A stretch of 36,100 nucleotides of DNA from Candidatus Omnitrophota bacterium (GTDB taxonomy: Bacteria; Hinthialibacterota; Hinthialibacteria; Hinthialibacterales; Hinthialibacteraceae), in contig JAFGTC010000009.1 in NCBI GenBank assembly GCA_016934335.1, positions 1-36,100 on the forward strand. The letters run 5' to 3'. The notes under the pieces are model-generated. The model was not told the DNA's origin, searched no databases, and worked only from the letters and a program-made list of their open reading frames with translations. Below are positions 8,800-17,763 of this stretch, one piece after another. Position 1 is the first letter of the stretch. Each line of letters starts with the position of its first letter. A program made the translations under genes and the position numbers.

Positions 8800-8871
8800 A
8801 TAAAGATTAGTATGCGGTTGAGATGCGCCCGGTCTTATTTCACTGGGAGGTTTATTAGGAGATATTGAGTT

Positions 8872-10332
8872 ATGAAGACATTGACATTGATTCCGCCCAG
8901 CAAGCACAGCAAAAACGTCGCTCGCGATCTCGTTTACGGGTGCTGGTGCAAGGGCAAGCGCATCGCTGGAATCCAGTTTCCTCCCGTCTCGCAGCTGCTG
9001 GTGACGACGGTGTTGAAGGAAGCCGGGCACGACGCTCATCTTCTGGACGCTGCGGCGCTGCAAATGACGCTGGATGAAATCAAACAAAAAATCGTTCAGG
9101 AAAAATTCGACGTAATACAAATGCTGACCTCTACGATGACCGTGGTGGAAGATGCGGAAATTCTTCATGAATTGAAGCAGGCGAAGCCGGAGTTAAAAAC
9201 CATAGTGACCGGCTCCCAGCCGACCTTCATGCCCCAGGCCACCCTCGCGCGGGATGGCATCGACTTCATCATCATGCGCGAACAGGAAGACATTTGCCGC
9301 AGTTTGGTGGACGCCCTGGCGCAAGGCGGCGAGGAATACAAGAATGTGCCGGGCATCGGGTATAAAAACGAAAACGGCGATCCGGTCATTAACCCCCCCG
9401 CCCCCATGATCAAAGATCTGGATGAACTTCCGTTCGCCGACCGCGCCATGCTTTCGGAGGACGTCGATTATTTCAATCCCATTGTGAAGCGCATGCCCTT
9501 CACAACCATGTTCACTACCCGCGGCTGCACCGCCAAATGCACGTATTGCACCTCGCCGTTCTTTTACGGCGAAAAGGTGCGCTTCCGCAGCGCCCAAAAA
9601 GTGGTCGACGAGATGGAGTACTGCCAAAATTTGGGATACCGCGAAATCTTTTTCCGCGACGAACTTTTCACCGCCTCCAAAAAGCGTGTCATGGATATCT
9701 GCGAGGGAATCAAAGAGCGGCGACTTGATCTGACCTGGATCTGCAGCTCTCGCGTCAACAATGTGGACGATGAAATGCTGGCGGCCATGAAGGAGGCCGG
9801 CTGCCATCTGATCCGTTTCGGCGTGGAATCGGGCGTGCAGGAAATTCTCGACAACGTCCGCAAAGACATTACCGTCGAGGAAACCCGGCGGGCGTTGGAG
9901 TTGTGCCATAAATACAACATCGATACGCACGCCCATTGCATTATCGGCAGCCCCGGCGAAACCAAGGAAACCATTGAACAAACCCTGGAGTTTGTCATCG
10001 ACATCGATCCGACCATCATCACATTCGGCATCACCACCCCCTACCCGGGCACGCCGCTGTTCAATGAAGTGGCCAAGGTTCATCCGGAAATTGGCGACGG
10101 AAGCCAGATGGACATCAGCCGCCTGCATACCGATACATTCTTCAACCAGTTCTTTACGGAATTGTCGAACGATGAAATGTCGAAGGAAATCCGCCGCATT
10201 TACCGGCGTTTCTACCTGCGCCCTTCCTACATATGGAAATGGCTGAAGCGCATCGACAGCCTCGAAGAATTGAAGCGCGTCACCCTGGCCGGCGCCAACG
10301 TCATCGATTTTTCTTTCAGTTGGAGCGAATAA
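8872..10332 (+). CDS. B12-binding-domain radical SAM protein
   Basis: 486 aa, BchE/P-methylase-like class B radical SAM enzyme. The N-terminal 140 residues form the cobalamin-type Rossmann region (FPPVSQLLVTTVLKEAGH, FDVIQMLTSTM, TIVTGSQPTFMP), though the classic DxHxxG cobalamin ligand motif is not obvious. The radical SAM core carries the 4Fe-4S cysteines C219-x3-C223-x2-C226 in RGCTAKCTYC, then FRDELFTASKKR, FGVESGVQEILDNVRK and CIIGSPGETKETIEQ. A C-terminal helical tail ends with FSFSWSE. AGGAGAT at 8857-8863 sets the start. It is flanked by its own promoter and terminator, so it is a single-gene unit. Such enzymes often methylate or rearrange lipids, tetrapyrroles or antibiotics; the substrate here cannot be read. 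Confidence 0.9.
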   Translation: MKTLTLIPPSKHSKNVARDLVYGCWCKGKRIAGIQFPPVSQLLVTTVLKEAGHDAHLLDAAALQMTLDEIKQKIVQEKFDVIQMLTSTMTVVEDAEILHELKQAKPELKTIVTGSQPTFMPQATLARDGIDFIIMREQEDICRSLVDALAQGGEEYKNVPGIGYKNENGDPVINPPAPMIKDLDELPFADRAMLSEDVDYFNPIVKRMPFTTMFTTRGCTAKCTYCTSPFFYGEKVRFRSAQKVVDEMEYCQNLGYREIFFRDELFTASKKRVMDICEGIKERRLDLTWICSSRVNNVDDEMLAAMKEAGCHLIRFGVESGVQEILDNVRKDITVEETRRALELCHKYNIDTHAHCIIGSPGETKETIEQTLEFVIDIDPTIITFGITTPYPGTPLFNEVAKVHPEIGDGSQMDISRLHTDTFFNQFFTELSNDEMSKEIRRIYRRFYLRPSYIWKWLKRIDSLEELKRVTLAGANVIDFSFSWSE

Positions 10333-10376
10333 CGCCGCTCGGCGAACCGGCGCAGGCGTCTTCATACTGCCTTTCT

Positions 10377-10416
10377 ATGCGAGTCGGGACGGCTTGATCC
10401 CGCCTCGCATATTTTA
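10377..10416 (+). terminator. Intrinsic terminator of the radical SAM gene
   Basis: ATGCGAG-T-CGGGA (10377-10389) pairs with TCCCG-C-CTCGCAT (10398-10410), a 12-bp stem with one internal mismatch and an 8-nt loop. It starts 45 bp past the stop codon and is followed by ATTTTAAT. Confidence 0.65.
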
Positions 10417-10490
10417 ATGGAAATCATCACAGATTTCTATTTTTCCCCCGACAATTTCCAGGCGCGATCCGGCCGGCGAAATCCGCCTGT

Positions 10491-10520
10491 TTGACAATAT
10501 ATCTTTATGAAGATACTTAT
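10491..10520 (+). promoter_or_regulatory. Candidate promoter with internal inverted repeat before the GH116-like gene
   Basis: A perfect TTGACA at 10491-10496 is followed by AT-rich DNA but only weak -10 choices (GATACT at 10512, or TACTTA at 10514). Between them lies the inverted repeat TATCTT-tatg-AAGATA (10500-10515), which could bind a regulator. The 10333-10654 gap otherwise contains the terminator at 10377 and no gene; the frame opening at TTG 10568 is not needed. Confidence 0.35.
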
Positions 10521-10654
10521 TCTAAAATGAATCAGCGATTTTATGGGATTTGCCAAATTTATAATATTTGTATGATGAGCCGTCTATGTTCAATCGATCA
10601 TACTCAATAGAAAGAATCAATCCGCCCAACAAGGGTAGGAACAGGAATACAAAC

Positions 10655-13600
10655 ATGCAAATTATCTCTTATCTTTTTTTATCTATCCTATGGATGGTCT
10701 TCTCTTCAATCGACGCCGCAGCGGGGGAATCGGCGATTTTGGGAGGAATCGGAACGGGCAAGATCGAAATCGATTCCAACGGCCGCCTGGGAGAGATCAC
10801 CATCAACCATAATCCCCATCAGCCGATCAACGATCCCGCGGGCTGCTTCGCTGCGATCGCCGTAGAATCGGAGAAGGAAACGATCGTCAAGCGCCTCTAC
10901 CGGGAAGAGGGCAATGCCGGCGCCGTGAAGACGGTGCGCGTTAAAGCCCTCTATCCATTCGCTGAGGCGGCTTATGAAGATCCCGGCCTTCCTGTGAACG
11001 TTCACCTGCGGGCCTTCAGCCCGGTGACGCCCGGCGACGCCGGCGATTCATGCTTTCCCGCCGCCGTGTTTGAATACACGGTCGAGAATCCCGGAGAAAA
11101 AGACCTTGCCGTAACCCTGGCCATGTCATGGCGCAATCTGATTGGCTTGGGGGGGAGCGCCAAAGATCGAATCGATCTGCCGGGAATCCTGCGGCACAAA
11201 ATCTTTCGCAGCGGCGACTACTCGGGAATTTTGTTCCAGCATCAAGAGACGGACGCCGGCGATATCGCGAAAAACGCCCTGGGTGAACAGGCTTTGGTCT
11301 ATCGCCCCGGCGATAAAGAAAAAATCGCTGTTCTCCCGCTCTGGCATCCGGAAAACGATCCGGTTCCATTTCGCATGTTTTTAGAGAAGCCGAACGATTT
11401 TCTGCGGATGAAAGACGCCGAATTCGCCCGCGATCAGTCCGGCGCGCCCCGGCCGGCGGCGGCCGCCGCCGCCCGAAAAATCATCCCGGCCGGTGAAGCG
11501 CGCACGTATCAATTTACGATTGTCTGGCATATGCCGCATTTGATGAGCAAAGAGGGCGTCGATTACGGCGTCTATTATGCGGCGCGATGGCAATCCATCG
11601 ACCGTGTTCTCGGCGACTTGCGCAAAACGATCGATCGCCGGGAATGGGATGCGCCCTACGCGCTTCCCGCATCCTTCCCCGATTGGCTGTCGGACAGGAT
11701 GCGAAACGGCATGGCCGTTTTGGCGCGCGACGGGGCGTTTCTCGCTGATGGAAAGTTTTCTCTTTTGACAAGCAATCCCGATTATCCGGGCAATCTCGGT
11801 TCGCCGGAAGAGCGCCTGGCCGATGCGAGTTTTTTCCTTCAGTGCTTTCCCGATTTGCTGCGCTCCGAGTTGGAATTGATGACCGACTGCCAATTGACGG
11901 ACGGCGAAGTCCCTTCCGCTGTGGGAAATCTATACAGCGTCGTCGGCAATGGAAACATTCCCGGCGGTTTGGTGGGAAGCCCCGACTCGACGGCGGCCTA
12001 TGTCATGCTGATCTACCATTATTATTTGTGGACCGGCGACCGTGAATTTCTCGAAGACAAATACCCGCATATTCGATATGCGCTGCAATGGCTGTCATTG
12101 CGCGACCGCAACTTCGATGCGATCCCCGAAGGCTCGTCGCTCTGGCCCTGGGCCGGGGACGGCGTTTCGTCGCTGTTCACGGGAAGCCTGGCCTTGGCGG
12201 CTTATCGCGTCGGCGAAGAACTGGAGCAGATCTTTCGCGATTTGGAATTTCAAAGTTGGTGCATGCGGAAAGGGCGGATGATCGTCCAAAACATAATCAG
12301 CCAACTCTGGAGCGGAGACTATTACCGTCCTTTCTTCGATCCCAAGCGCCCCGATTCGCCTGACAGCCGGGAACGGATCGCCGGGCTGCTGCCCGGCGAA
12401 TGGTATGCGCAGCAGATGGGTTGGCGGCCGTTCCTGCCGGAAAATCACTTGCAGCGCATCGCGCAGGTGTTTTCTCGCGAATCCGTATGGAAATCGAACG
12501 CAGCCTCCGACTTGAGCGAGCCCGCCTGGCACTATGGCTTCGCGCCGGCGTTCACCGGCCCCTATCTGCGACATTACGGATTTTTGGAGGAAGCCGACCG
12601 CATCTACGAGTATGACTCTTCGAGCGTCGAGCCGGCGTGGTGGTCGTATTTCAACGCCGCCTCGGGCCTGGCCCTGGATATGGATCGCCGCTGCCTGATC
12701 GTGGGGCCCTCCGCGAAATCCGACAGCGAGTTCCAAAGCCCTTTCTCCACCCCCTTCTTTTCCGGTTCGATTCGCTACAGCCGCTCCTCGCTCGCCGGCC
12801 AGCAGGAATGTATGATCACGCTGGATCGCGTTCCTGATCGGAGAGACGCCGGCCTGCAGCAAATTGCATTCGCGCTTCCCGCCTATACGGACGCCAACGA
12901 CATGATGATGCAAGTCTATCACAACGGCTCGGCGGCGGCCGGTCAGGATTTTTCGCGCGAATCGATGCGCGTGTTCGGCTTCCAGCCCGCGTTGAAGTTG
13001 AAAAAAGGCGATACTTTGAAACTGCTGTTAATATCCGCCAACGGGCCCAAAATCGTCGTGAACGTCGACTCGCGGGATATTTATAACTATGGCGGCAAAT
13101 GCAGCATTGAACGCATCGGTTTGTCTCTTCCCAGCGTTTCGTTTTATCTGACGAATCTTCTTCGTCAAAGCCAACTGGTCTCCCTTCTTCTGACCAATCC
13201 CGGCAGCGATGAGGAATACGCCGTCTTTGTCAATGGAGAGAAGCGCCCCCTGCCGATTCCCTCGCAGGAGCCCATTCCGATGATGCTGCCGCAAAGCTCC
13301 ATTTCCATGGACGACATCTCCTTATTGCGGATGACCGTCGGTTCGTGTAAAGACGCCGCCCTCAAACTAGCTTCTTTGTCAGGCATGGACAGTGTGAAAA
13401 AAGAATTGTGGGATCTGCAGGAAGAGGTGAACCGCCTGGTGGATTTGGACATCAACCTCAGAGGCATTCGCCTGGATATCCTACCGACCGGCGTTCTCGA
13501 TCAATTCAGAGCGCCTAAAACGGAGGATGACGGCCAGTCGCTTCAGAAAGATCTGGATCGACTTGACGCCATGCGCCGGTCTTTCTTGGAATCCGTTGAG

Positions 13601-14467
13601 AAAAAAAGCGGCGATCCCATACTGGCCTCGGAAATCATGGGGTATTTCGCGCCGGTCGAATTGGCCGTCGGGGTGGATGACATCCGTTCGGCCAGCCAGG
13701 CATTCTCCGTGAACATTCGCGCGGCCAATCCCGCCCTCGCCCCCATCCGGGGACGCGTGTCGCTTGATCCGCCCGATGGATGGAGCGCCGTCTCCAATGA
13801 TGAAGTGGCTTTCGACGACCGCAGCGATGCGCGGCGGGAGCGAAGATTCCGCTATACCGTCAGCGCCCCCGTCGATCTCTGGCAAAACCGGTACGCGCTG
13901 AATGTGATATTGAGCGGCGCCTGGAACGACTCCCCCTTCCGAAAAGTTCAGACGGCCTATGTGGGTCATCAATTTGTAAAGCGCTGGATGATCGTCGGGC
14001 CGTTTTCCAACGATCGCGGCGAGGGATTCGGAAAAATGAATCCCCCCGAAATCAACATTCAACTTGAAGAGACCTACCCGGGAATCGATCGGGAAGTCGG
14101 GTGGAGCGAGCACGAATTCAACGACGGCTACGTCGACCTGAATTCGGTGATGACGCCCAACGACAACGCCGTCGCCTACGCCTATACCAGCATCTATTCG
14201 CCTCGCGAACACAACTGCCAGTTGCATGTGGGGTGCAACGGAGATTTGAAATTATTCTTGAATTACAAAGAAATTTACGCCAAGCGCAATGTCGGGAAAA
14301 ATCGCCCCGGCGGCGAGATCATCATTCATCCTCTTTATGAAGGCTGGAACCACCTGGTCGTCAAACTCAGCGAACGCGTCGGCCCGTGGGGATTCTACTT
14401 CGAGATTTACGACTTGCTGGGCAAACCGATTGAAGGCATGCAGTTCGCTCTGGACAAGGCGGGATGA
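10655..14467 (+). CDS. Exported GH116/GBA2-like (DUF608) glycosidase with C-terminal beta-sandwich extension
   Basis: 1270 aa from ATG 10655, chosen because CAGGAA lies about 8 nt upstream and the protein then begins with a signal peptide (QIISYLFLSILWMVFSS to about residue 23). The N-terminal beta-sandwich region has the GBA2-type start AILGGIGTGKIEIDSNGRLG and AMSWRNLIGLGG. A six-hairpin (alpha/alpha)6 catalytic region follows (about residues 345-720), with GEVPSAVGN, GSPDSTAAYVMLIYHYYLW and GDGVSSLFTGSLALAAYRVG. By analogy with GH116 the acid/base Asp may lie in WAGDGVSS, but the nucleophile Glu context differs from GBA2, so activity is not assured. The last 150 residues (KRWMIVGPFSND onward, ending in a WNHLVVKLSE strand) look like a PA14/galactose-binding-like sandwich. 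Length is well above the usual 800-900. Likely periplasmic or secreted beta-glycan degradation. Confidence 0.75.
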   Translation: MQIISYLFLSILWMVFSSIDAAAGESAILGGIGTGKIEIDSNGRLGEITINHNPHQPINDPAGCFAAIAVESEKETIVKRLYREEGNAGAVKTVRVKALYPFAEAAYEDPGLPVNVHLRAFSPVTPGDAGDSCFPAAVFEYTVENPGEKDLAVTLAMSWRNLIGLGGSAKDRIDLPGILRHKIFRSGDYSGILFQHQETDAGDIAKNALGEQALVYRPGDKEKIAVLPLWHPENDPVPFRMFLEKPNDFLRMKDAEFARDQSGAPRPAAAAAARKIIPAGEARTYQFTIVWHMPHLMSKEGVDYGVYYAARWQSIDRVLGDLRKTIDRREWDAPYALPASFPDWLSDRMRNGMAVLARDGAFLADGKFSLLTSNPDYPGNLGSPEERLADASFFLQCFPDLLRSELELMTDCQLTDGEVPSAVGNLYSVVGNGNIPGGLVGSPDSTAAYVMLIYHYYLWTGDREFLEDKYPHIRYALQWLSLRDRNFDAIPEGSSLWPWAGDGVSSLFTGSLALAAYRVGEELEQIFRDLEFQSWCMRKGRMIVQNIISQLWSGDYYRPFFDPKRPDSPDSRERIAGLLPGEWYAQQMGWRPFLPENHLQRIAQVFSRESVWKSNAASDLSEPAWHYGFAPAFTGPYLRHYGFLEEADRIYEYDSSSVEPAWWSYFNAASGLALDMDRRCLIVGPSAKSDSEFQSPFSTPFFSGSIRYSRSSLAGQQECMITLDRVPDRRDAGLQQIAFALPAYTDANDMMMQVYHNGSAAAGQDFSRESMRVFGFQPALKLKKGDTLKLLLISANGPKIVVNVDSRDIYNYGGKCSIERIGLSLPSVSFYLTNLLRQSQLVSLLLTNPGSDEEYAVFVNGEKRPLPIPSQEPIPMMLPQSSISMDDISLLRMTVGSCKDAALKLASLSGMDSVKKELWDLQEEVNRLVDLDINLRGIRLDILPTGVLDQFRAPKTEDDGQSLQKDLDRLDAMRRSFLESVEKKSGDPILASEIMGYFAPVELAVGVDDIRSASQAFSVNIRAANPALAPIRGRVSLDPPDGWSAVSNDEVAFDDRSDARRERRFRYTVSAPVDLWQNRYALNVILSGAWNDSPFRKVQTAYVGHQFVKRWMIVGPFSNDRGEGFGKMNPPEINIQLEETYPGIDREVGWSEHEFNDGYVDLNSVMTPNDNAVAYAYTSIYSPREHNCQLHVGCNGDLKLFLNYKEIYAKRNVGKNRPGGEIIIHPLYEGWNHLVVKLSERVGPWGFYFEIYDLLGKPIEGMQFALDKAG

Positions 14468-14513
14468 AACCGGGCGAGTTCGCTCTCGCCGGCGAGGCGA
14501 TCTCCCCAAATAG

Positions 14514-14561
14514 CGATTCCCCCTCCGCTTCGAGATTTCTCGCATCGCTTCGGGGGAATCG
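14514..14561. terminator. Large nested stem-loop between convergent genes
   Basis: CGATTCCCCC (14514-14523) pairs perfectly with GGGGGAATCG (14552-14561); the loop contains a second hairpin, CGAG-attt-CTCG. Two smaller perfect stems flank it: GGCGAG/CTCGCC just after the stop at 14467, and CGCCGG/CCGGCG near 14570-14592. Position between tail-to-tail genes suggests a bidirectional transcription barrier, though there is no strong T run. Confidence 0.45.
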
Positions 14562-14623
14562 ATCAGAATCGCCGGATCAGATGAACCGGCGATGCAAGCG
14601 TCGCGTTGAGGCGCAGTTTGCGC

Positions 14624-15772
14624 TTATTGATTTTCCCAACTCTTCACCGCCGTTCCCGGCTGCGTACGGATGACAAAAATGCTGTCATACGCATTATGGC
14701 TGCTGAAGAAGGCATATTCGTGATCGTCGGTCACTTCGTAAGCGCGGCAGTGGCTGGAAAAAGCTTCCGAGCCGGTAATGGCGTTCAAATCATCCGTCGT
14801 TAAAACGGCGACCGGTTCGCCGCCGTTTTCAACCTGCATGGCGTCGGGCGAGAGAGCGTAAATTTTCAATCCGCCAATATTGCCCATTACGTGCAAAAAG
14901 AGATTGCCGGACGTCACGCCGGACAGTTTGACGTTGACGATATCGGCGTCTTCCACTTCGCCCGCGGAGAAGACATTTTCCACCAAAAGCGTTTCTTCGC
15001 CCGATTCGGGATCGAGTACATACACGGAGGAAGGACCGCTGGTCGTCGCTCCTTCGCCGTAAAAGATCAGATCTTTCCCATTAATATAGCGAACCGTGAA
15101 GTTGCGCAGGCGCGCGACCGACGACAGGAAGACTCCATTGTCTTTCCAATTCACGTCGCGGGTGAACGCCACGCCGTTATTCTCCAGAGAACCGGTCACC
15201 TGATAGCGCTGCAGGGAGCTTCGGCTGCCGGTGTCGCTGACGTAATGGTTGGTGTACAGCAATGTTCCGTCATGATTGAAATGCAGAGGATCGCAGTCGG
15301 CGGAAACGTCGGCTTCCAGGATGTTTTCACTATCCGGCCCGATGGTATAGTCGTCGGGATAGGCGTAGAACGGCTGGATTTCCTGGCTCTGACCGCCGTT
15401 GCCGATCATAACAAACCGCCCGAATTGAGAGCATCCTTTGGGCAGCCCGATATGATCGATGGCCCAGCGATGCGCGACTTCATCGGCGTTCTCAGCGGCG
15501 CGCAGTTCAGCCACGACATACTGGCAGAAGTAGGCGTTCGTTCCGGAATCCTGGCTGTAAAGATACGTCTGATCGTTGGTGGAATCGTTTTCGTCGGGGC
15601 CGCCGAAAGTCCAATAATGAGGCGACGTGCCGTGCGTCCCATCCTCCATAATTTCCACATACTTCAATTCCGGCGCGGCCCACCAATATCCCTGAGCCGC
15701 GGCGGATTGAATCCCAACCGTCAGGCTCAAAAGCGCCCCAAAACATGCGAAGAGAAAAACGGATTTTTTCAT
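14624..15772 (-). CDS. Exported beta-propeller-like protein of unknown function
   Basis: 382 aa from ATG 15772, preceded by AAGGAG at an 8-nt spacing; the frame opens 12 codons earlier but without a ribosome site. A clear signal peptide runs from MKKSVFLFACFGALL to about AAAQG (residue 27). The mature part is beta-rich and acidic, with repeating strand-turn units such as LHFNHDGTLLYTNHY, KDLIFYGEG, SVYVLDPESGEETLLVENV and GLKIYALSPDAMQV, which resemble blades of a WD40/TolB-like propeller. No catalytic motif is recognisable. It may be secreted or periplasmic. It faces the GH116-like gene tail to tail and has its own candidate promoter. Protein family not recognised; the fold call is inference from repeat texture. 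Confidence 0.7.
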   Translation of the reverse strand: MKKSVFLFACFGALLSLTVGIQSAAAQGYWWAAPELKYVEIMEDGTHGTSPHYWTFGGPDENDSTNDQTYLYSQDSGTNAYFCQYVVAELRAAENADEVAHRWAIDHIGLPKGCSQFGRFVMIGNGGQSQEIQPFYAYPDDYTIGPDSENILEADVSADCDPLHFNHDGTLLYTNHYVSDTGSRSSLQRYQVTGSLENNGVAFTRDVNWKDNGVFLSSVARLRNFTVRYINGKDLIFYGEGATTSGPSSVYVLDPESGEETLLVENVFSAGEVEDADIVNVKLSGVTSGNLFLHVMGNIGGLKIYALSPDAMQVENGGEPVAVLTTDDLNAITGSEAFSSHCRAYEVTDDHEYAFFSSHNAYDSIFVIRTQPGTAVKSWENQ

Positions 15773-15829
15773 GATCACTGCTCCTTTTTTGATGATATAG
15801 AAATGCAAAATCCATGCATGCTTATCTCC

Positions 15830-15850
15830 CTAACATTTCTCTAACATTTC
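15830..15850 (-). repeat. Tandem 11-bp direct repeat in the leader of the exported propeller gene
   Basis: CTAACATTTC occurs at 15830-15839 and again at 15841-15850 (reading GAAATGTTAG twice on the gene's strand), one base apart, so one helical turn in phase. It lies between the candidate -10 and the ribosome site and could be a regulator or RNA-binding site. Confidence 0.45.
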
Positions 15851-15859
15851 CATAAACCG

Positions 15860-15889
15860 ATTCTTTCACATTTCTTTTTCCTGAGTCAA
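15860..15889 (-). promoter_or_regulatory. Candidate promoter for the exported propeller gene
   Basis: On the minus strand, TTGACT (15889-15884) is followed after 18 nt by AAGAAT (15865-15860), 5/6 and 4/6 matches to consensus. It lies 88 bp upstream of the start at 15772. Confidence 0.45.
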
Positions 15890-16076
15890 CGGTTCTCCGT
15901 ACTAATGCGCATTTTGCATCAATGCGGGCCGCTTTCGCCTTTGCATTGCAGCAAAAAATCGCTTTCCACCGATTTTGCTTGCCAATTCATTCGAAAAAAT
16001 CTGCTTGCATCCCAGCCATGAAAATAGGATGATGAAGGGCAGAAAACATTCATATCAGTCGTTATTGAGAATGACT

Positions 16077-16745
16077 ATGAGAAACAATTCAAAAAAGTAC
16101 GGCTTCACATTGATCGAGTTATTGATCGTCGTGGCGATTATCGGAATCTTGGCGGCCATCGCCGTTCCCAATTTCTTGAACGCCCAGGTGCGCGCCAAAG
16201 TTGCGCGCAGCTACGCCGATATGAAGAATTTGGGAACCGGCATCGAAATGCTGCGCGCGGACAAAGGCGTCATGCTCATCGATCTCTGGGACGACGACTA
16301 CGAGTGGGGAACCAAGCGGATCCAGGAAACTTTCGGCGGCGCGGGCTTCAAGTCCAACCAACTGGAGCGAACCAGCGCCGACGTCTTCGCCCCCTTAACC
16401 ACGCCGGTCTCGTATTTGAGCTCCATCCCCACCGATCCGTTTATCGAGAAGCAGGGCGTAGATCGTCACGGCGGCAACAGCGTCACATTTCGCTGGTACA
16501 TCTACGGCGATCTGGAAGTGCTGGACGCGAGCATCGGCGGATTCTATGTCCCGCTTTACAATCCTAAAGAAAACACAACCAACCAATACGGCGTTCGCCC
16601 GCTGCGCACCAACGAATGGGTGCTGCTGGGCTACGGTCCTGACCGCAACATGGATTATGGGACATGGGGCGTCCCCTACGACTCCAGCAACGGATTGAAT
16701 TCCAACGGAGAAATTATCATACGATCCGGCGGCGGAACGCAGTAG
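16077..16745 (+). CDS. Type II secretion/type IV pilus-like pseudopilin
   Basis: 222 aa from ATG 16077 (weak TTGAGA 6 nt upstream; ATG 16071 in the same frame is the alternative). The prepilin leader is MRNNSKKYG with cleavage after Gly9 before FTLIELLIVVAIIGILAAIAVPNF-type sequence; Phe at +1 becomes N-methylated and Glu at +5 is present. The hydrophobic helix then leads into NAQVRAKVARSYADM, a helix often seen in pseudopilins from uncultured PVC-like bacteria. The globular part is unfamiliar and rich in Gly, Tyr and Asp (YGPDRNMDYG near the end). It would be processed by a PilD-type peptidase and inserted in the inner membrane. No secretion ATPase or peptidase gene is nearby, so it is a solitary pseudopilin. 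Confidence 0.88.
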   Translation: MRNNSKKYGFTLIELLIVVAIIGILAAIAVPNFLNAQVRAKVARSYADMKNLGTGIEMLRADKGVMLIDLWDDDYEWGTKRIQETFGGAGFKSNQLERTSADVFAPLTTPVSYLSSIPTDPFIEKQGVDRHGGNSVTFRWYIYGDLEVLDASIGGFYVPLYNPKENTTNQYGVRPLRTNEWVLLGYGPDRNMDYGTWGVPYDSSNGLNSNGEIIIRSGGGTQ

Positions 16746-16914
16746 CGGCGCTCGCTCCGCCGGCTGTCTGCCTTCTTGAATGTTCTCCGGTTCGGAAGAT
16801 CGATCGAATGAGGGAATGGCGGCGATTTTCCTGATGCTTGACGAAGTGCGGGTTGGAAGCGACAATTCACGAAGCATCCAAACAAAGAAACCATCCCATT
16901 ACGGAGTAAGCATT

Positions 16915-17664
16915 ATGTACAAAATTGTCTTGCTGCGGCACGGCGAGAGCGTCTGGAACAAGGAAAATCGATTTACCGGCTGGACCGACGTCGATTTGTC
17001 GGAAAAGGGAGTCACGGAAGCCCACAAAGCGGGCAAGGTTCTGAAAGAAAAGGGCTTTGAATTTGACGTCGCTTTTACTTCGGTGCTGAAACGCGCCATC
17101 CGCACCCTGTGGATCACTTTGGACGAACTCGATCAGATGTGGATCGACGTCTATCGCACCTGGCGCTTGAACGAGCGTCACTATGGCGCCCTGCAAGGAT
17201 TGAACAAAGCCGAGACCGCCGAAAAACACGGCGAAGATCAGGTGAAAATCTGGCGGCGCAGCTATGACGTTCCCCCTCCGGTTTTAGAAGAATCCGACTC
17301 TCGGCATCCCAAAAACGATCCGCGATACAAAAATCTGGATCCGAAAGACTGCCCGGCGACGGAGTGTTTGAAGGACACCATCGACCGCTTTCTGCCCTAC
17401 TGGTTCGAAACCATCGTTCCGGCCATCCAATCGGGCAAGCAGGTGATCATCGCGGCGCATGGAAACAGCCTGCGCGGTCTGGTCAAGCACTTGGACAACC
17501 TCAGCGAAGAAGAAGTGCTGGCCCTCAACATCCCCACCGGCCTGCCGCTGGTCTACGAACTGGATGACGAATTAAAGCCCATTCAAAGCTACTACCTGGG
17601 CGATGAAGAAGAAGTTCGCAAGGCCATGGAAGCCGTCGCCAACCAGGGTAAAGCCAAGAAATAA
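16915..17664 (+). CDS. gpmA: 2,3-bisphosphoglycerate-dependent phosphoglycerate mutase
   Basis: 249 aa, interconverts 3- and 2-phosphoglycerate in glycolysis/gluconeogenesis in the cytoplasm. The start is ATG 16915, with GGAG at 16903-16906; the open frame extends to 16780 but the family N-terminus [19 protein letters not shown] begins at this ATG. The phospho-accepting His9 lies in RHGES, Glu87 in LNERHYG is the proton donor, and His182 lies in [23 protein letters not shown] is also diagnostic. Length equals the E. coli enzyme (250). It lies 169 bp after the pseudopilin gene and is followed by an 11-bp GC hairpin. No other glycolytic gene is near. Confidence 0.96.
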   Translation: MYKIVLLRHGESVWNKENRFTGWTDVDLSEKGVTEAHKAGKVLKEKGFEFDVAFTSVLKRAIRTLWITLDELDQMWIDVYRTWRLNERHYGALQGLNKAETAEKHGEDQVKIWRRSYDVPPPVLEESDSRHPKNDPRYKNLDPKDCPATECLKDTIDRFLPYWFETIVPAIQSGKQVIIAAHGNSLRGLVKHLDNLSEEEVLALNIPTGLPLVYELDDELKPIQSYYLGDEEEVRKAMEAVANQGKAKK

Positions 17665-17694
17665 TCGACAAAAATAAATCACAGAATCGATCCG

Positions 17695-17722
17695 CCGGGG
17701 CGCGGCGATTTCCGCGCCCCGG
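17695..17722 (+). terminator. Strong GC hairpin after gpmA
   Basis: CCGGGGCGCGG (17695-17705) pairs perfectly over 11 bp with CCGCGCCCCGG (17712-17722) around loop CGATTT, 30 bp after the gpmA stop. No T run follows, so it may act as an RNA 3'-end stabiliser or a weak terminator. Confidence 0.5.
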
Positions 17723-17763
17723 GTGCATCTCCAAAAATCCAACCGAATTCATACTGTCCGCTT

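Noticed and set aside
9193-10365. 390-aa minus-strand frame opposite the radical SAM gene
   Set aside because: It is the shadow of a gene with clear family motifs; its translation shows only His/Asp/Gly-rich antisense texture.
10568-10654. N-terminal extension of the GH116-like gene from TTG 10568
   Set aside because: It would bury the signal peptide 29 residues in; ATG 10655 has a ribosome site and gives a normal export signal.
12095-12922. 275-aa minus-strand frame opposite the GH116-like gene
   Set aside because: Antisense shadow with no domain motif and no ribosome site.
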